Below are positions 1-11,058 of a stretch of 64,000 bases of DNA, piece by piece. The notes under the pieces were generated by a model. It did not search any database. It saw nothing but the letters and a program-made list of their open reading frames with translations, and had not been told where the DNA came from. Each line of letters opens with the position of its first letter. The first letter of the stretch is position 1. The position numbers and the translations under genes are program-made. The DNA comes from Dichetophora obliterata (lineage: Eukaryota; Arthropoda; Insecta; Diptera; Sciomyzidae), in assembly GCA_963920525.1 (NCBI GenBank), contig OY986438.1:182760888-182824887 (forward strand), read 5' to 3'.

Positions 1-207
1 ACAGTGCTTTGACATCATATAATGTTCTGAAAAATGTTCAGCCTGAAAGTATGCACATACACAAAAGGCACATCAAACTGTAATTATTTTTTACCATTAT
101 TTTGTTTTTTACAACATATACGTTGGACATAATGTTAACATGAATGTTAACAGGCACTTAAACAATGTCTTTTTGATATATAATATATTTTGATGGTAAT
201 ACATATA

Positions 208-1518
208 TAAAGAGTGTCCCAACAAGAGCGCAATTTTTAAATTTTAAATAAAACACAGATATTTAAAAAAAAATCGTGAAACTTTATTATATCGTAAAGT
301 AGACAGAATGAGGTTATGTATGGAACAATATATCGTGCAGATGGCCGCCGTGGCTTTGCTGGCATACACGCGATCTTTTAATTAAATTTTCAATGACCGT
401 TTTGCATAAATGCTGCGGTATTTCATTAATGCAGCGTCCAATTTCTTCTTTTAAGGCTTGAGTCGTCGTCGGCTTATTCGCGTAAACCATCGACTTCAAA
501 AAACCAAAAAGAAAAAAATTTAATGGTGTTAAATCGCACGATCTATGATGCCAATTCTGATCTCCAAAACGCGAAATAACACGACCGGGAAATGACTGAT
601 TCAGCAATTGAATTGTTTCTCTGGCTGTATGACATGTGGCGCCGTCTTGTTGGAACCACATGCCCTCCACATTCATTTTCAATTCAATTCTAGGCAAGAA
701 AAAACTGGTTATCATTTCACGATACCGAACACCATTGACTGTTTGCGCTTGACCTGCCTCATTTTCATAAAAAAAAAGGTCCAATGATTCCTCCAGCCCA
801 AAAACCACACCACACAGTGACACGTTGAGGATGCATTTGCTTCTCGTGAATCACTCGAGGATTTTCCTCACCCCAAATGCGACAATTCTGCCTATTGACG
901 AAGCCATCAAGATGGAAATGGGCCTCGTCACTGAAGATGATTTTAGCGGCAAAATCAGCATTTTCATGTTGTCTCTCCAATACCAAATTAACGAACTCCC
1001 TTCGCTGTCCATGGTCAGCTGGCTTCAGTTCCTGAGTCAATTGAACTTTGTATGCATGAAGATACAAATCTTTCGTCAAAATTCGCTGCATAGTGGATTT
1101 GGAGACACCAATTTGCTGAGCTCGGTGTCGAATTGAGGTGGATGGAGTTTGAGCGACATCATCACGTACAGCTGCGACATTTTCGGTCGATCGACCTGGT
1201 CGAAGGCGCGTTGTTGTCTTTACATCACTAACAGACCCAGTTTCGGCAAATTTATCTATTAATCTCTTTACAGTTGACTCTTTTGGAGCATTATTGTGAC
1301 CCCAAATTGATCGCAATTTGCGAACTGTAGCCGCAAAACTTTCACCATTTTGGTAAGACAATTTCACAATGAGAATGGGTTGTTCATTCGTGTAGCGCTC
1401 CATTTTTACTAACCTCGTACCTTCTACTAGCAAACAATAACAATTGTTCAAATGTCAAACAATGACACTTCGAATGGCGCCAAATTTAAAAATTGCGTTC
1501 TTGTTGGGACACCCTTTA
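208..1518 (-). mobile_element. Tc1/mariner DD41D (rosa-like) element, complete ends, inactive
   Basis: A 1311-bp element is bounded by inverted repeats of about 34 bp that begin TAAAGRGTGTCCCAACAAGA at each end, with TA on both outer sides (206-207 and 1519-1520), the usual Tc1/mariner target duplication. It carries one transposase gene on the minus strand that fills nearly all the interior. The two ends differ at only a few bases, so the insertion is not very old, but the gene is frameshifted and its third catalytic residue is lost. Family placement rests on the 41-residue spacing between the second and third catalytic positions, which is the hallmark of the DD41D clade. Confidence 0.9.
314..1403 (-). 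pseudogene. DD41D transposase, frameshifted and missing third Asp
   Basis: This is a cut-and-paste transposase read from the Met of MERYTNEQ at 1403. The N-terminal part (1403 to about 779) holds paired helix-turn-helix DNA-binding sequence and the first catalytic Asp in IIFSDEAHFHLDG. Reading then shifts frame at a run of nine A on the + strand (769-777). The second part (823-314) continues with FYENEAG, the second Asp in WFQQDGATCHT, and the block DLTPLNFFLFG. Relatives have LD where this copy has LN, so the third catalytic residue is Asn at a spacing of 41 (expected DD41D). Length is about 350 codons if joined, normal for the family. Together the frameshift and the D-to-N change make it inactive. 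A Met upstream of 1403 in the same frame is less likely, as it lies outside the conserved N-terminus. Confidence 0.85.
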
Positions 1519-1800
1519 TAACATGTCTTCATGATATATAAAATAACGAATAATAAGCTATCCAAATATTTGTACAACACGATTAAGTACAATTAGTGAT
1601 GCAGTATTTGCTAGATATATCGATGACATTACATCTATAATATACGTTTCTATTTCAGATATCAAAAATCAATAATTTCATTAATAACTTTTCATAACAA
1701 TAATTGAACACATTTACAAAAATAATTCAAAATATATGTAACATGTAATGAAATAAAATGATAATGTAATGTAATTAACTTTACTGGTATGAATATTATA

Positions 1801-3093
1801 CAGGTTGGTAGAAAAGTTCTGAAAGCGACACCTTTGAACCAGTAGAAGAATTAAAATTAATACGCCATTTCAATATTTCATCTCTCATTTTAACACAAAA
1901 AAGAATTTAATTTCGATCTCTCTATTCATTCTTTGTTTACTAGTCATTTGACTAGTTTACATGTCAGAATACTTTTTTGCAATGGAAAAAACCGAATATC
2001 GTGAAGTGATAAATTTCCTTGTTTTGGAAGGTTTATCAGCAACGGAAATTCATACAAAATTTGTGAAAGTGTTAAAGTATTCTGCTCCTTCATTTTCAAC
2101 TGTGCAGCGATGGGTTTTCGAGTCTAAAGGTGGTCGTACAAGCGTTGAAGATGAACCACGTAGTGGACGTCCAAAAAGTACAACAACACCAAAAATCATT
2201 GAGAAAGTGTATGCAATTGTTTGTGAAGATCCAAGTTTGACTAAGCGTCAAATTGCTGATACCATTGGCATCTCAGACGAACGAGTGCTCCATATTTTAC
2301 ACGAAGAATTGCATATGAAGAAGCTCTTCGGGAAGTTAGTGCCGTATTCGTTAACAATTCAACAAAAACTGAATCGAAAACAAATTTGTCAGGATAATTT
2401 GGATCGTTTTAAGCAGAACAAAAACAGATTTTTTGCGTCGTTTTATAACTATGGATGAGATTTGGATCTACCACCATGATCCAAAACTGAAACAAGAACG
2501 TTTACTGTGGACAAAAGCTGGTCTTTCAGCTCCAAAACAGGTAAAGTCAAAAAGATCAGCAAAAAAGGTTATGGCATCAGTTTTTTGGAATGCAAAAGGG
2601 ATTTTGTTGATTGATTATCTCGAAAAAGGCAAAACAATTAATTCCGAATATTATTGTAACCTTTTGAATCAGCTGAATTAAAAAATTCGTGAGAAAAAAC
2701 CAGCTTTACTGAAGGAAAAATCATTTTTCATCAAGACAATGCACGTGTTCACACAAGTGTTTTGACGATGGCTAAGCTAAATGAATTAAAGTACAGCTTG
2801 CTTCAACACCCACCGTATTTACCTGATTTGGCTACCAGCGATTACTACCTCTTCCGCAACTTGAAACAATTCCTTAGTGGTAAGCGTTTTTCGTCGAATG
2901 AAGAAGCTATTGCCGCCGTGGAACAATATTTTGCAGAGCTTCCGGAAAACCATTTCAGAGATGGTATAAAATTATTGGAGGACCATTGGAATAAGTGTAT
3001 TGAAGTCGAATGAGAATATTTTGAATAAAAAAACATATAATTTAAAAATTCATATTAATTCATTTTTGCTTTCAATACTTTTCAAGCAACCTG
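1801..3093 (+). mobile_element. mariner (DD34D) element, complete ends, inactive
   Basis: This 1293-bp element starts CAGGTTGGTAGAAAAGT and ends with the inverted copy CAGGTTGCTTGAAAAGT. TA lies on both sides (1799-1800 and 3094-3095). The terminal repeats are about 28 bp with several mismatches, so this copy is older than the 208-1518 element. It contains one broken transposase gene on the plus strand. The DD34D spacing and the block around MASVFWNAKGILLIDYLEKG suggest the irritans side of the mariner family; the subfamily is an inference by eye. Confidence 0.88.
1982..3013 (+). pseudogene. mariner transposase, two frameshifts and one stop
   Basis: The family start is taken as the Met of MEKTEYR at 1982; an in-frame ATG lies 21 bases upstream. 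Residues up to about 2440 give the N-terminal helix-turn-helix region (FSTVQRWV, EDEPRSGRPK, then HILHEEL). A frameshift near 2430-2450 moves the frame to FITMDEIWIYHH, which carries the first catalytic Asp. This frame runs to a TAA at 2679. The second Asp is in HQDNARVHTS (about 2729-2760), after another frameshift between 2700 and 2729. The third is in the SDYYLF block, exactly 34 residues further on. All three catalytic Asp codons survive although the frame does not. The C-terminus is complete (ends ...CIEVE). The protein is about 345 codons if joined, as expected for mariner. Confidence 0.85.
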
Positions 3094-3095
3094 TA

Positions 3096-6005
3096 TTTTG
3101 TGTTTTAAGTTTAAAGATCCCCTACAAAAGATGCAATTTCTTCACGTCGAAAATAACAAATTACTAAAATATATCTCATATTTTAGTTATCACACACCAT
3201 TAAATCAGTTAAATGGTGTTTTTTATTCATACAAGTGGGAATATTTATGGGACAACAGATGAACCTTCCAAATAAAGTCATGTACAAAACTAATAAAGGT
3301 CTATGAAAGGGTCTTACCGATTTGCATAGCCTTCTAACCGAGTTTCGTTAATATCGGCCTTCTTTTGTATTTACAACGCATAAAACATAATGTAAAATAT
3401 AAATAAATTTCTAAGGGAGGTAACCCTAAGAACTGACCAATTTCAATCATTTCTGCAATTTTTCTTAGGTAGCTTAATCTAACCAAGCTTACAAAAGTTC
3501 ATGATCATGGGAGCACTCCTTCTATTTTTGGTCAAACTTTGTATTTCCTTTATTCCTTATGGTAATAGATAGTTCAAGATTTAAGCTACTACAGATGTAG
3601 TTGTCTGTTAACCCTTTCAACGGCTAGGCTAAACTAAGAACAAAATAATTCTTTTGAGGTAATATTCCTATTATTTAGGTCCTTAAATGATGAAAAAACA
3701 TACCTTTGATTTTTGCCTGTGCTACTTACGTTTTGCAAGCTTGTACAAAGAAAAAATTGTTTTGCACCTGTTCGGCACAAAATTTTTATTTAAATCCCTT
3801 GAAGGTTTTTCAACCCTAAAGATCTTTGGTTTTCAAACCCTCTTAAAATTATTATCATTGAAGCCATAAAAAGATAAAAAAAAACATAAATTAGATTTTT
3901 GTCCAGTTGACTTTTTTTACAAAATATGCCAAAAAAAAAAATGTTTTTGCTTTTCTTCGGCACAAAATCGAAAATCCAACCGACTTTAAAGTCAAATATA
4001 TCTCTTAATTTATTTTTATCATCATATAGCTCATCATATAGCTTATAGCTCATCTTTTAATTTTCATAGAACCAAACGATTTAATTTAAAAAAGGGTTGC
4101 AAAATAAAAACAAAAATTGCTTTCGGACGTGTCCAATATATTGGGCAAATAAGCTGAAAGGATTAATCTTACAATGAATTTTCGCATCACGAAACAAAAG
4201 AATTTTTTGTGCCCGTTTATTAAACAATGTTAAACTTTGAAAAACAATTTTGTTAAACATTTTATGAGAAAAAGTGTCCAAATAACGTCATCAATTAAAC
4301 AAAAAAATTTGTATTCTTCAATTAAACAAAAAAAAATTTATTCTTTAGATGAAAGAGGTAGTCTGGTTCTGTTTTTTGAGATTTTATTCTGCTTATTTCT
4401 AACCTTTTGGTTATCCAGATAATTCTTTTTTTTTTGGTACTAATATATTCAATTTCTGATAAATGGGTCTTTTCCTATAAGAATTTCTAAATTTTTTTTA
4501 ATGTGGAGTATAAAGTAGTTTCTAAATTGATTAAATACGTAAGCTTTAATTTTAAAGAATATATCCTTAAATTTTTGTTAAATTTTAATACCAGCATTCA
4601 AAGGGGCTAAATTCATTCGGGATTGACTTTAATTATTCATATGTAAATTGTAGCAAAAAGTGGCTACAAAAGTGTGTGCTTAAACCTTTGCTGTATGCAA
4701 GAACTTTCCAAGATTTTCGTATTCAGCAGAGATTTCAAATGCAAACTTTCAAGATTGTTGTGGAAATTAGTTAAAGTTTTTTTTTTGCTTATTTATTAAA
4801 TAACTGTCAATTCCTATGTTGACAAATATGAACTATGTGTGCAGCTTTACTTTAACCACATTTTAAAACTTCAAACCCCCACTCAAACAATAACAAAGAA
4901 CCAACCTGCTAAGCTTCACGACAACATCAGATCCTGCCGCTCAAAACACTTCATAACATTACGAACGCAACGTAACGCAACGCAACTCGACGCAACAACA
5001 ACATCAGCAACAACTTGACAACAAACGCACTCATTTTAATTAAACCGCTAATCTCAATATATGTCACGCACACATAAGCATTGTGTGTCGGAAACCATGC
5101 ATGTGTGCGTGTGTGGTAAGGATATGTTGCTAACATATTATATGTTGCCAAGTTGCGGCGTTTGTTTGTTTAACCTTACGAGACGCTGATGTCGTCAAGA
5201 GACGAAGAGAACGAGAACGAGAAGGAGGTAGCTTTTAAAAGTTTCATATTTCCGTTTCGTTGAATAAGCTTCTGTGCCGACACTTAATGCTGGCATATAA
5301 AACGATTTCGCCTAACAAGTCCCCGACATATCCTGCAACATAATGCAAACGCATGCACGCGACACTTGCGTTTACGACTCATGGATTTCAGTGCGTTTGT
5401 GAATTTTTAAGAATAAAGGATTTTATCAACTTGAATGTTGCGCTTTGTTGGGACTTCCTTTTAACAGCCGGTTTAAAGGGCTATAGAAATAAAGAATTTA
5501 TTTTAGGTCAGACAGTAAGTAAGGACAGACTGACTAAAGGTTTTTACAGTTAAACAAATTTAAGGGGTGTTTTTGCCTACGGTAAAGGGTTTGTATAAAA
5601 TATTTTCAAACTTTGCATATATGCACCTGTGAGGTTAACAGAGACCGTATTCAGGACATCACAGGTGACATTAGATATACATAGTTAAATCAGGTTGTAA
5701 CACCTGTTCTTGTTAATGAAAATGTCATGTTATTAATAAATGATAAATTATTGACATATTTCATTTGAAATGAATGAATAAATCATTTTGTTTTTATTTG
5801 TTGTTTAATTTTCATAAAAACTTAAGCTTCTACAAAGCAGTAGACAGCCAGATAGTTATGTCTTAAATAACGTTTTCATTTTCTCTTGCTATCAAAAACT
5901 TTAATTTATGTATTTGCAATTATTTATTTTTGTTATATCTCATTATTTTTTATTAATTAAAAATATTAAATGTGTATGTCTTTGACATCTATCTTATTTA
6001 TTAAT
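3096..6005. other. Non-coding stretch, no gene recognised
   Basis: No open reading frame here resembles a known protein. The section 4900-5350 is less AT-rich than its surroundings. It contains an ACGCAACGTAACGCAACGC-like degenerate repeat near 4965-4995 and a purine-rich GA stretch at 5190-5230 (AGAGACGAAGAGAACGAGAA). GAGA-type tracts in flies can be regulatory, but nothing shows that directly. Confidence 0.5.
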
Positions 6006-6033
6006 ATTTCTTTCATTTTTCTTGCAGGTAAGC
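6006..6033 (+). other. Candidate recursive splice site (ratcheting point)
   Basis: A long pyrimidine tract (6006-6024) leads to CAG at 6025-6027 and is followed with no gap by GTAAGC at 6028-6033. A strong 3' splice site is therefore fused to a good 5' splice site, which is the consensus of zero-length-exon recursive splice sites known from long fly introns. It would act on a transcript running along the plus strand. It lies in a section not covered by any mobile element I can identify. The assignment is an inference from consensus only. Confidence 0.45.
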
Positions 6034-6703
6034 ATCATATAAAATTTTCTAATGTCAATCTTCTAAACGAGTTTTGAACTAGTTCACGTTTGATAGATCA
6101 CCGCAACTCAAGAATAAAAACCTCAAAGCAAGAGCTATAAATTAAACTCAATCATTGTAAGTAACTATTGAGCAATAAGATTGAATATAATGCTTTTGAC
6201 GCAATGGCAATTTTTTGTCCCCACATTTTAAGCACAAAGAATAATGACAATTTATAAGCGGCTCAAATCAGAACAAGTTTTAATAAGCGCAAGCTTAGAG
6301 CTACGCGTCGAGAAGGTCAGATTGCTGAATTATTTTGTTATTTGTCTTATGGTCTATGGAAATTGTCATTTACATGTAGGTGTTTTTTTTATTATTCTTG
6401 ATGCTCACTCATATCTTTTGTTTGATTTGTCATTAATAAATTTGCCGATAAATTGTACTTATTGTGTGTTGAAATAATTAAACTATAATTAGTTTATAGA
6501 AACTAATAAGAATAAATAGTTTAAATAATTAAATTATATACAATATATCATAATTTTTTAAAGCACTCCTCGCCTTTTAGGTTTATATTGAAATATGTCA
6601 ATGGGAAGCATTACTACGCTAACTGTATTTTTTAATTCGAATTCCGGAACACAAAAATACAACTTTCCATTACAACTTTCATTTAAAAAAGTAAAAGGTA
6701 TAC
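6034..6703. other. Non-coding, nothing recognised
   Basis: AT-rich sequence with no recognisable repeat ends or coding signal. The short open frame 6244-6477 has no family motif. Confidence 0.5.
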
Positions 6704-6705
6704 TA

Positions 6706-7998
6706 AAGGGTGTTTTTTTTTAGAGTGATACAACTTGAGTTGGCAGCACTGTTTTATTTAACCACCCATTTAACAGCTGATAGTTGTTTTTTGTTAAGTT
6801 TGCTTTGACATTTTATTATGGATCGACTCACACCAGAGCAATGCGTGCAATTGTGAAAATTTTTAATCAAAATAATGGTTCTGTTCGTCAAACTTAACTT
6901 GCACTTCGTCCATTTTATGGAGTACATAATCGTTCTTCAGAGCTGCTAATTCGAAGAACAATAGATCGTTTTCGGACCACATTTACTGTTACTGATAATG
7001 TGCATCCCGTGAGACGCCGAACAGTGCGCACTGAAGAATCTGTAGCCGCTGTACAGGAAAGCATTGAAGATGATCCTAATCAATCAATTCGTCGCCATTC
7101 TCAGCAACTGGGGTTGTGTCCTTCCACTTCATGGAAGATTTTACGAAAAGATCTTGGCTTTAAACCTTTCAAGATTCAACTTGTGCAGGAATTAAAGCCA
7201 AACGACCATCGTATGCGCCGCCAATTCGGCAAATGGGCTAAAGCACAAATTGATATTGATTTTTAATTTCCATGGAAAATTGAATTTCCCGATGAAGCCC
7301 ATTTTTGGCTGAATGGGTACATAAATAAACAGAATTGTCGTATTTGGAGTGAGGAGAATCCACATGCTTTTGTCGAAACACCATTACATCCACAGAAAAT
7401 TACTGTTTGGTGCGCTTTATGGGCTGGCTGAGTCATTGGCCCATATGTCTTCAAAAACGATGATGGCCAGAATGTTACTGTCAGTGGTGAACGGTATAGG
7501 AACATGATTCGAAGTTTTTTCGTACCTCAATTAACTGGCGTTAATCTTGCTGATATGTGGTTCCAACAGGACGGGGCCACATGCCACACAGCGGGCGCTA
7601 CAATTGATTTACTCAAGGAAACTTTTGACGAAAAAATAATTTCACGAAATGGCCCAATTAATTGGCCCCCAAGATCGTGTGATTTAACCCCATTAGATTA
7701 TTTTCTTTGGGGTTATGTAAAATCACTTGTCTACGTCGATAAACCACAAACAATTGAATACCTGGAAATCAACATTCGAAGAGTTATCGGCGAAATACGG
7801 CCGCAAATGCTGCGAAAAGTTTGTGAAAATTGGTGTTCCAGATTGCGCCTTGTACGCGGCAGCCACATGGCCGAAATTATATTTAAGTATTAATGTCATA
7901 ATATTTTCTATCCAACAAATTTTGTTTGATTGATATTAAAAATATATTACTATATTTTATTATGATTTAAACTTGTATCACTCTATAAAAAACACCTT
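6706..7998 (+). mobile_element. Tc1/mariner DD41D element, second subfamily
   Basis: This 1293-bp element has inverted ends reading TAAAGGGTGTTTTTT...AGAGTGATACAA on the left and TAAAGGTGTTTTTTATAGAGTGATACAA (reversed) on the right. TA lies outside each (6704-6705, 7999-8000). The ends differ in the length of the T run. The element encodes a transposase on the plus strand of the same DD41D type as 208-1518, but its termini and protein are clearly a different subfamily. Confidence 0.88.
6818..7893 (+). pseudogene. DD41D transposase with catalytic residues but stops and a frameshift
   Basis: The start is ATG 6818 (MDRLTPEQ). A frameshift near 6840-6855 moves reading to the frame that carries the rest. 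In that frame there are stops at 6895 (TAA), 7264 (TAA) and 7429 (TGA, just before VIGPYVF). The first Asp is in EFPDEAHFWLNG and the second in WFQQDGATCHTAG. The third is in DLTPLDYFLWG, 41 residues after the second, so the full DDD set is present. The conserved block ELKPNDH links the DNA-binding and catalytic halves. About 350 codons in total, normal length. Three or four single-base lesions silence it. Confidence 0.86.
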
Positions 7999-8000
7999 TA

Positions 8001-9698
8001 CATCGCAATATTATTTATTTTTAATCCAGAACTTATATTTTGTTTCTTTTCTTACAACAGTATTAGAAGAAAACTTTTTAAATTAACAAAAATTATCGAA
8101 TACGAAACTTAAAGTTACTTTTTAAATAAGCTACTATATTGTTCTATCTTCCTTTAGATTTCCCGGCCATCAAAATGATTTTGCCCTGTAAATACACTCA
8201 ACAAAACATTTTAAAAATTTTTCAATTCATTACCCTATTTTTGCAAATAGGATATATTTTATAAAGTTTTTATTCAATAACACCTCATATTAATTTAAAA
8301 AGACCAAAAATGCACTAATTGCATTACGTTATTTTTTTTTAAGTTGCCGCCAACAACACGCCCATGTTAAAGTAATTCTTTCTGTAACCCAAAAAGTAAT
8401 CGATTGCACGAGTTTTCCAAAAATGTACGGCTCTTGTCAAACTTATTTATTGATTTATATTGAGTTTCTTTATAAATAAGCAACCAAATGGATTCCGTTC
8501 CTAACTTCATGTTTTCCTCAAAATTTTTCAGACCTCAAAAATTTTGCCGTCCTAAAATGTTGCCGCCCTAGGCCTGAACCTCACGGGCCTAGGCCTAAAT
8601 TCAGTACTGTGGAGATGCCCATATGTATTAATTTGTTTCAATCTTTAGTGGGGCAGCTGTCTCTCCCTGCTCCCCCTTGGTGTTGCCTATGTATATATAT
8701 ATTGACACAATTTTTAAGGAATTTTAATGGATGGTATAAATGAGGGGCCAATATTAAAATATGATCAAGCCCAAAAATAAAAAAAGATCGGAGATATTTT
8801 GGGAATTAATTCTTCACGGCGCAAGTTGAAAACGAACATATTAAGAATTACTGTTTGAAAAATTGTGTGCCATAATTGTTTTTTTTTTTTAATTAAAATT
8901 TTTTTTTTTTACAAACTCTTTTGAGACCCCAAAATATCAATATTACGTCATTTTCCAAAAGATGTTTTTTAAACGCTTAAAAAATATGTATTTTTATTGG
9001 TATTTACATGAATAGAGAGAGCTTATTGGAAAGGTATTGAGCTCTTCTTTCCATTGATGTTTCGTATAGTGTGGCTTAACCAACTTTGAGTGCCATAAAT
9101 ATATAAAACATGATTAATTGATCCTTTTTTGAGCTTATTTTTTATTTTATTTTCACAATTCTTGGTATATAATACTTTTTAGGTATACAAAATCAAATTC
9201 TGGCAACCGTGTTTTATTACAGTAATCCAAAATATTTAAATAATCAAAGTCATTATTATTTTGCTTTGCTTGGATATGCAAACTAATCTGAAGAAAAAAA
9301 GTTAAATTAGAAAAACATGATTTTTGGGCAAGAGAAGTGGTTCAGGAAAACCAATACGGCTTCATGGGAATTTCCCCAATCTACAAAAAAATTATGGCGA
9401 AAAAGTTTTTAAGAGTACCTTTAACTTTTGAGTCGGTGTCCGGTTGACTTTTTTTCTCCATGCAAATCGACCCGGCTTACTGTTACTTTACAAAAAAAAA
9501 TTTTGCCAAATTCTCTAACAAATAACGAAGTTGTAAGAAATAAATTTGCTTAGCCAGTTTAAGTACTCAATTATGTGAATTGGCCAAATTGAAACATAAA
9601 TAGTTGAACTTGTATATTTTTTCACACAAAAGAAAAAATGCACTTAGCAAATTTTTAAATTGAGAAAGTTTATTATGATCGCATGAAGTCTATTATTG
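8001..9698. other. Non-coding stretch with possible old hAT-type repeat debris
   Basis: No coding signal. Around 8540-8610 there is a GC-rich patch with CCTAGGCCTG and its near-inverse GGGCCTAGGCCT about 20 bases apart, unlike the surrounding AT-rich DNA. It resembles debris of a DNA-transposon terminus, but I cannot delimit an element. Confidence 0.35.
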
Positions 9699-11058
9699 TT
9701 TTATTTTTATTTTTGTTTTTATATTTATATTTATATTTATATTTATTTTTATTTTTATTTTTATTTTTATTTTTATTTTTATTTTTATTTTTATTTTTAT
9801 TTTTATTTTTATTTTTATTTTTATTTTTATTTTTATTTTTATTTTTATTTTTATTTTTATTTTTATTTTTATTTTTATTTTTATTTTTATTTTTATTTTT
9901 ATTTTTATTTTTATTTTTATTTTTATTTTTATTTTTATTTTTATTTTTATTTTTATTTTTATTTTTATTTTTATTTTTATTTTTATTTTTATTTTTATTT
10001 TTATTTTTATTTTTATTTTTATTTTTATTTTTATTTTTATTTTTATTTTTATTTTTATTTTTATTTTTATTTTTATTTTTATTTTTATTTTTATTTTTAT
10101 TTTTATTTTTATTTTTATTTTTATTTTTATTTTTATTTTTATTTTTATTTTTATTTTTATTTTTATTTTTATTTTTATTTTTATTTTTATTTTTATTTTT
10201 ATTTTTATTTTTATTTTTATTTTTATTTTTATTTTTATTTTTATTTTTATTTTTATTTTTATTTTTATTTTTATTTTTATTTTTATTTTTATTTTTATTT
10301 TTATTTTTATTTTTATTTTTATTTTTATTTTTATTTTTATTTTTATTTTTATTTTTATTTTTATTTTTATTTTTATTTTTATTTTTATTTTTATTTTTAT
10401 TTTTATTTTTATTTTTATTTTTATTTTTATTTTTATTTTTATTTTTATTTTTATTTTTATTTTTATTTTTATTTTTATTTTTATTTTTATTTTTATTTTT
10501 ATTTTTATTTTTATTTTTATTTTTATTTTTATTTTTATTTTTATTTTTATTTTCATTTTTATTTTTATTTTTATTTTTATTGCTATTGTTATTTTTATTT
10601 TTATTTTTATTTTTATTTTTATTTTTATTTTTATTTTTATTTTTATTTTTATTTTTATTTTTATTTTTATTTTTATTTTTATTTTTATTTTTATTTTTAT
10701 TTTTATTTTTATTTTTATTTTTATTTTTATTTTTATTTTTATTTTTATTTTTATTTTTATTTTTATTTTTATTTTTATTTTTATTTTTATTTTTATTTTT
10801 ATTTTTATTTTTATTTTTATTTTTATTTTTATTTTTATTTTTATTTTTATTTTTATTTTTATTTTTATTTTTATTTTTATTATTTTTATTTTTATTTTTA
10901 TTTTTATTTTTATTTTTATTTTTATTTTTATTTTTATTTTTATTTTTATTTTTATTTTTATTTTTATTTTTATTTTTATTTTTATTTTTATTTTTATTTT
11001 TATTTTTATTTTTATTTTTATTTTTATTTTTATTTTTATTTTTATTTTTATTTTTATT
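9699..11058. repeat. ATTTTT hexamer satellite, about 1.36 kb
   Basis: The array is an almost perfect run of roughly 225 copies of the 6-mer ATTTTT. The left edge has a few ATATTT variants (about 9720-9743). Interruptions are few: a T-to-C at about 10554, a small variant patch at 10581-10590 (GCTATTGTT), and one unit shortened to ATT near 10881, after which the phase shifts. Open frames over 450 codons on both strands (FLFLFL, FYFYFY, NKNKNK, IKIKIK) are by-products of a 6-mer lacking stops and are not genes. The near-perfect homogeneity implies recent expansion. Confidence 0.97.
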
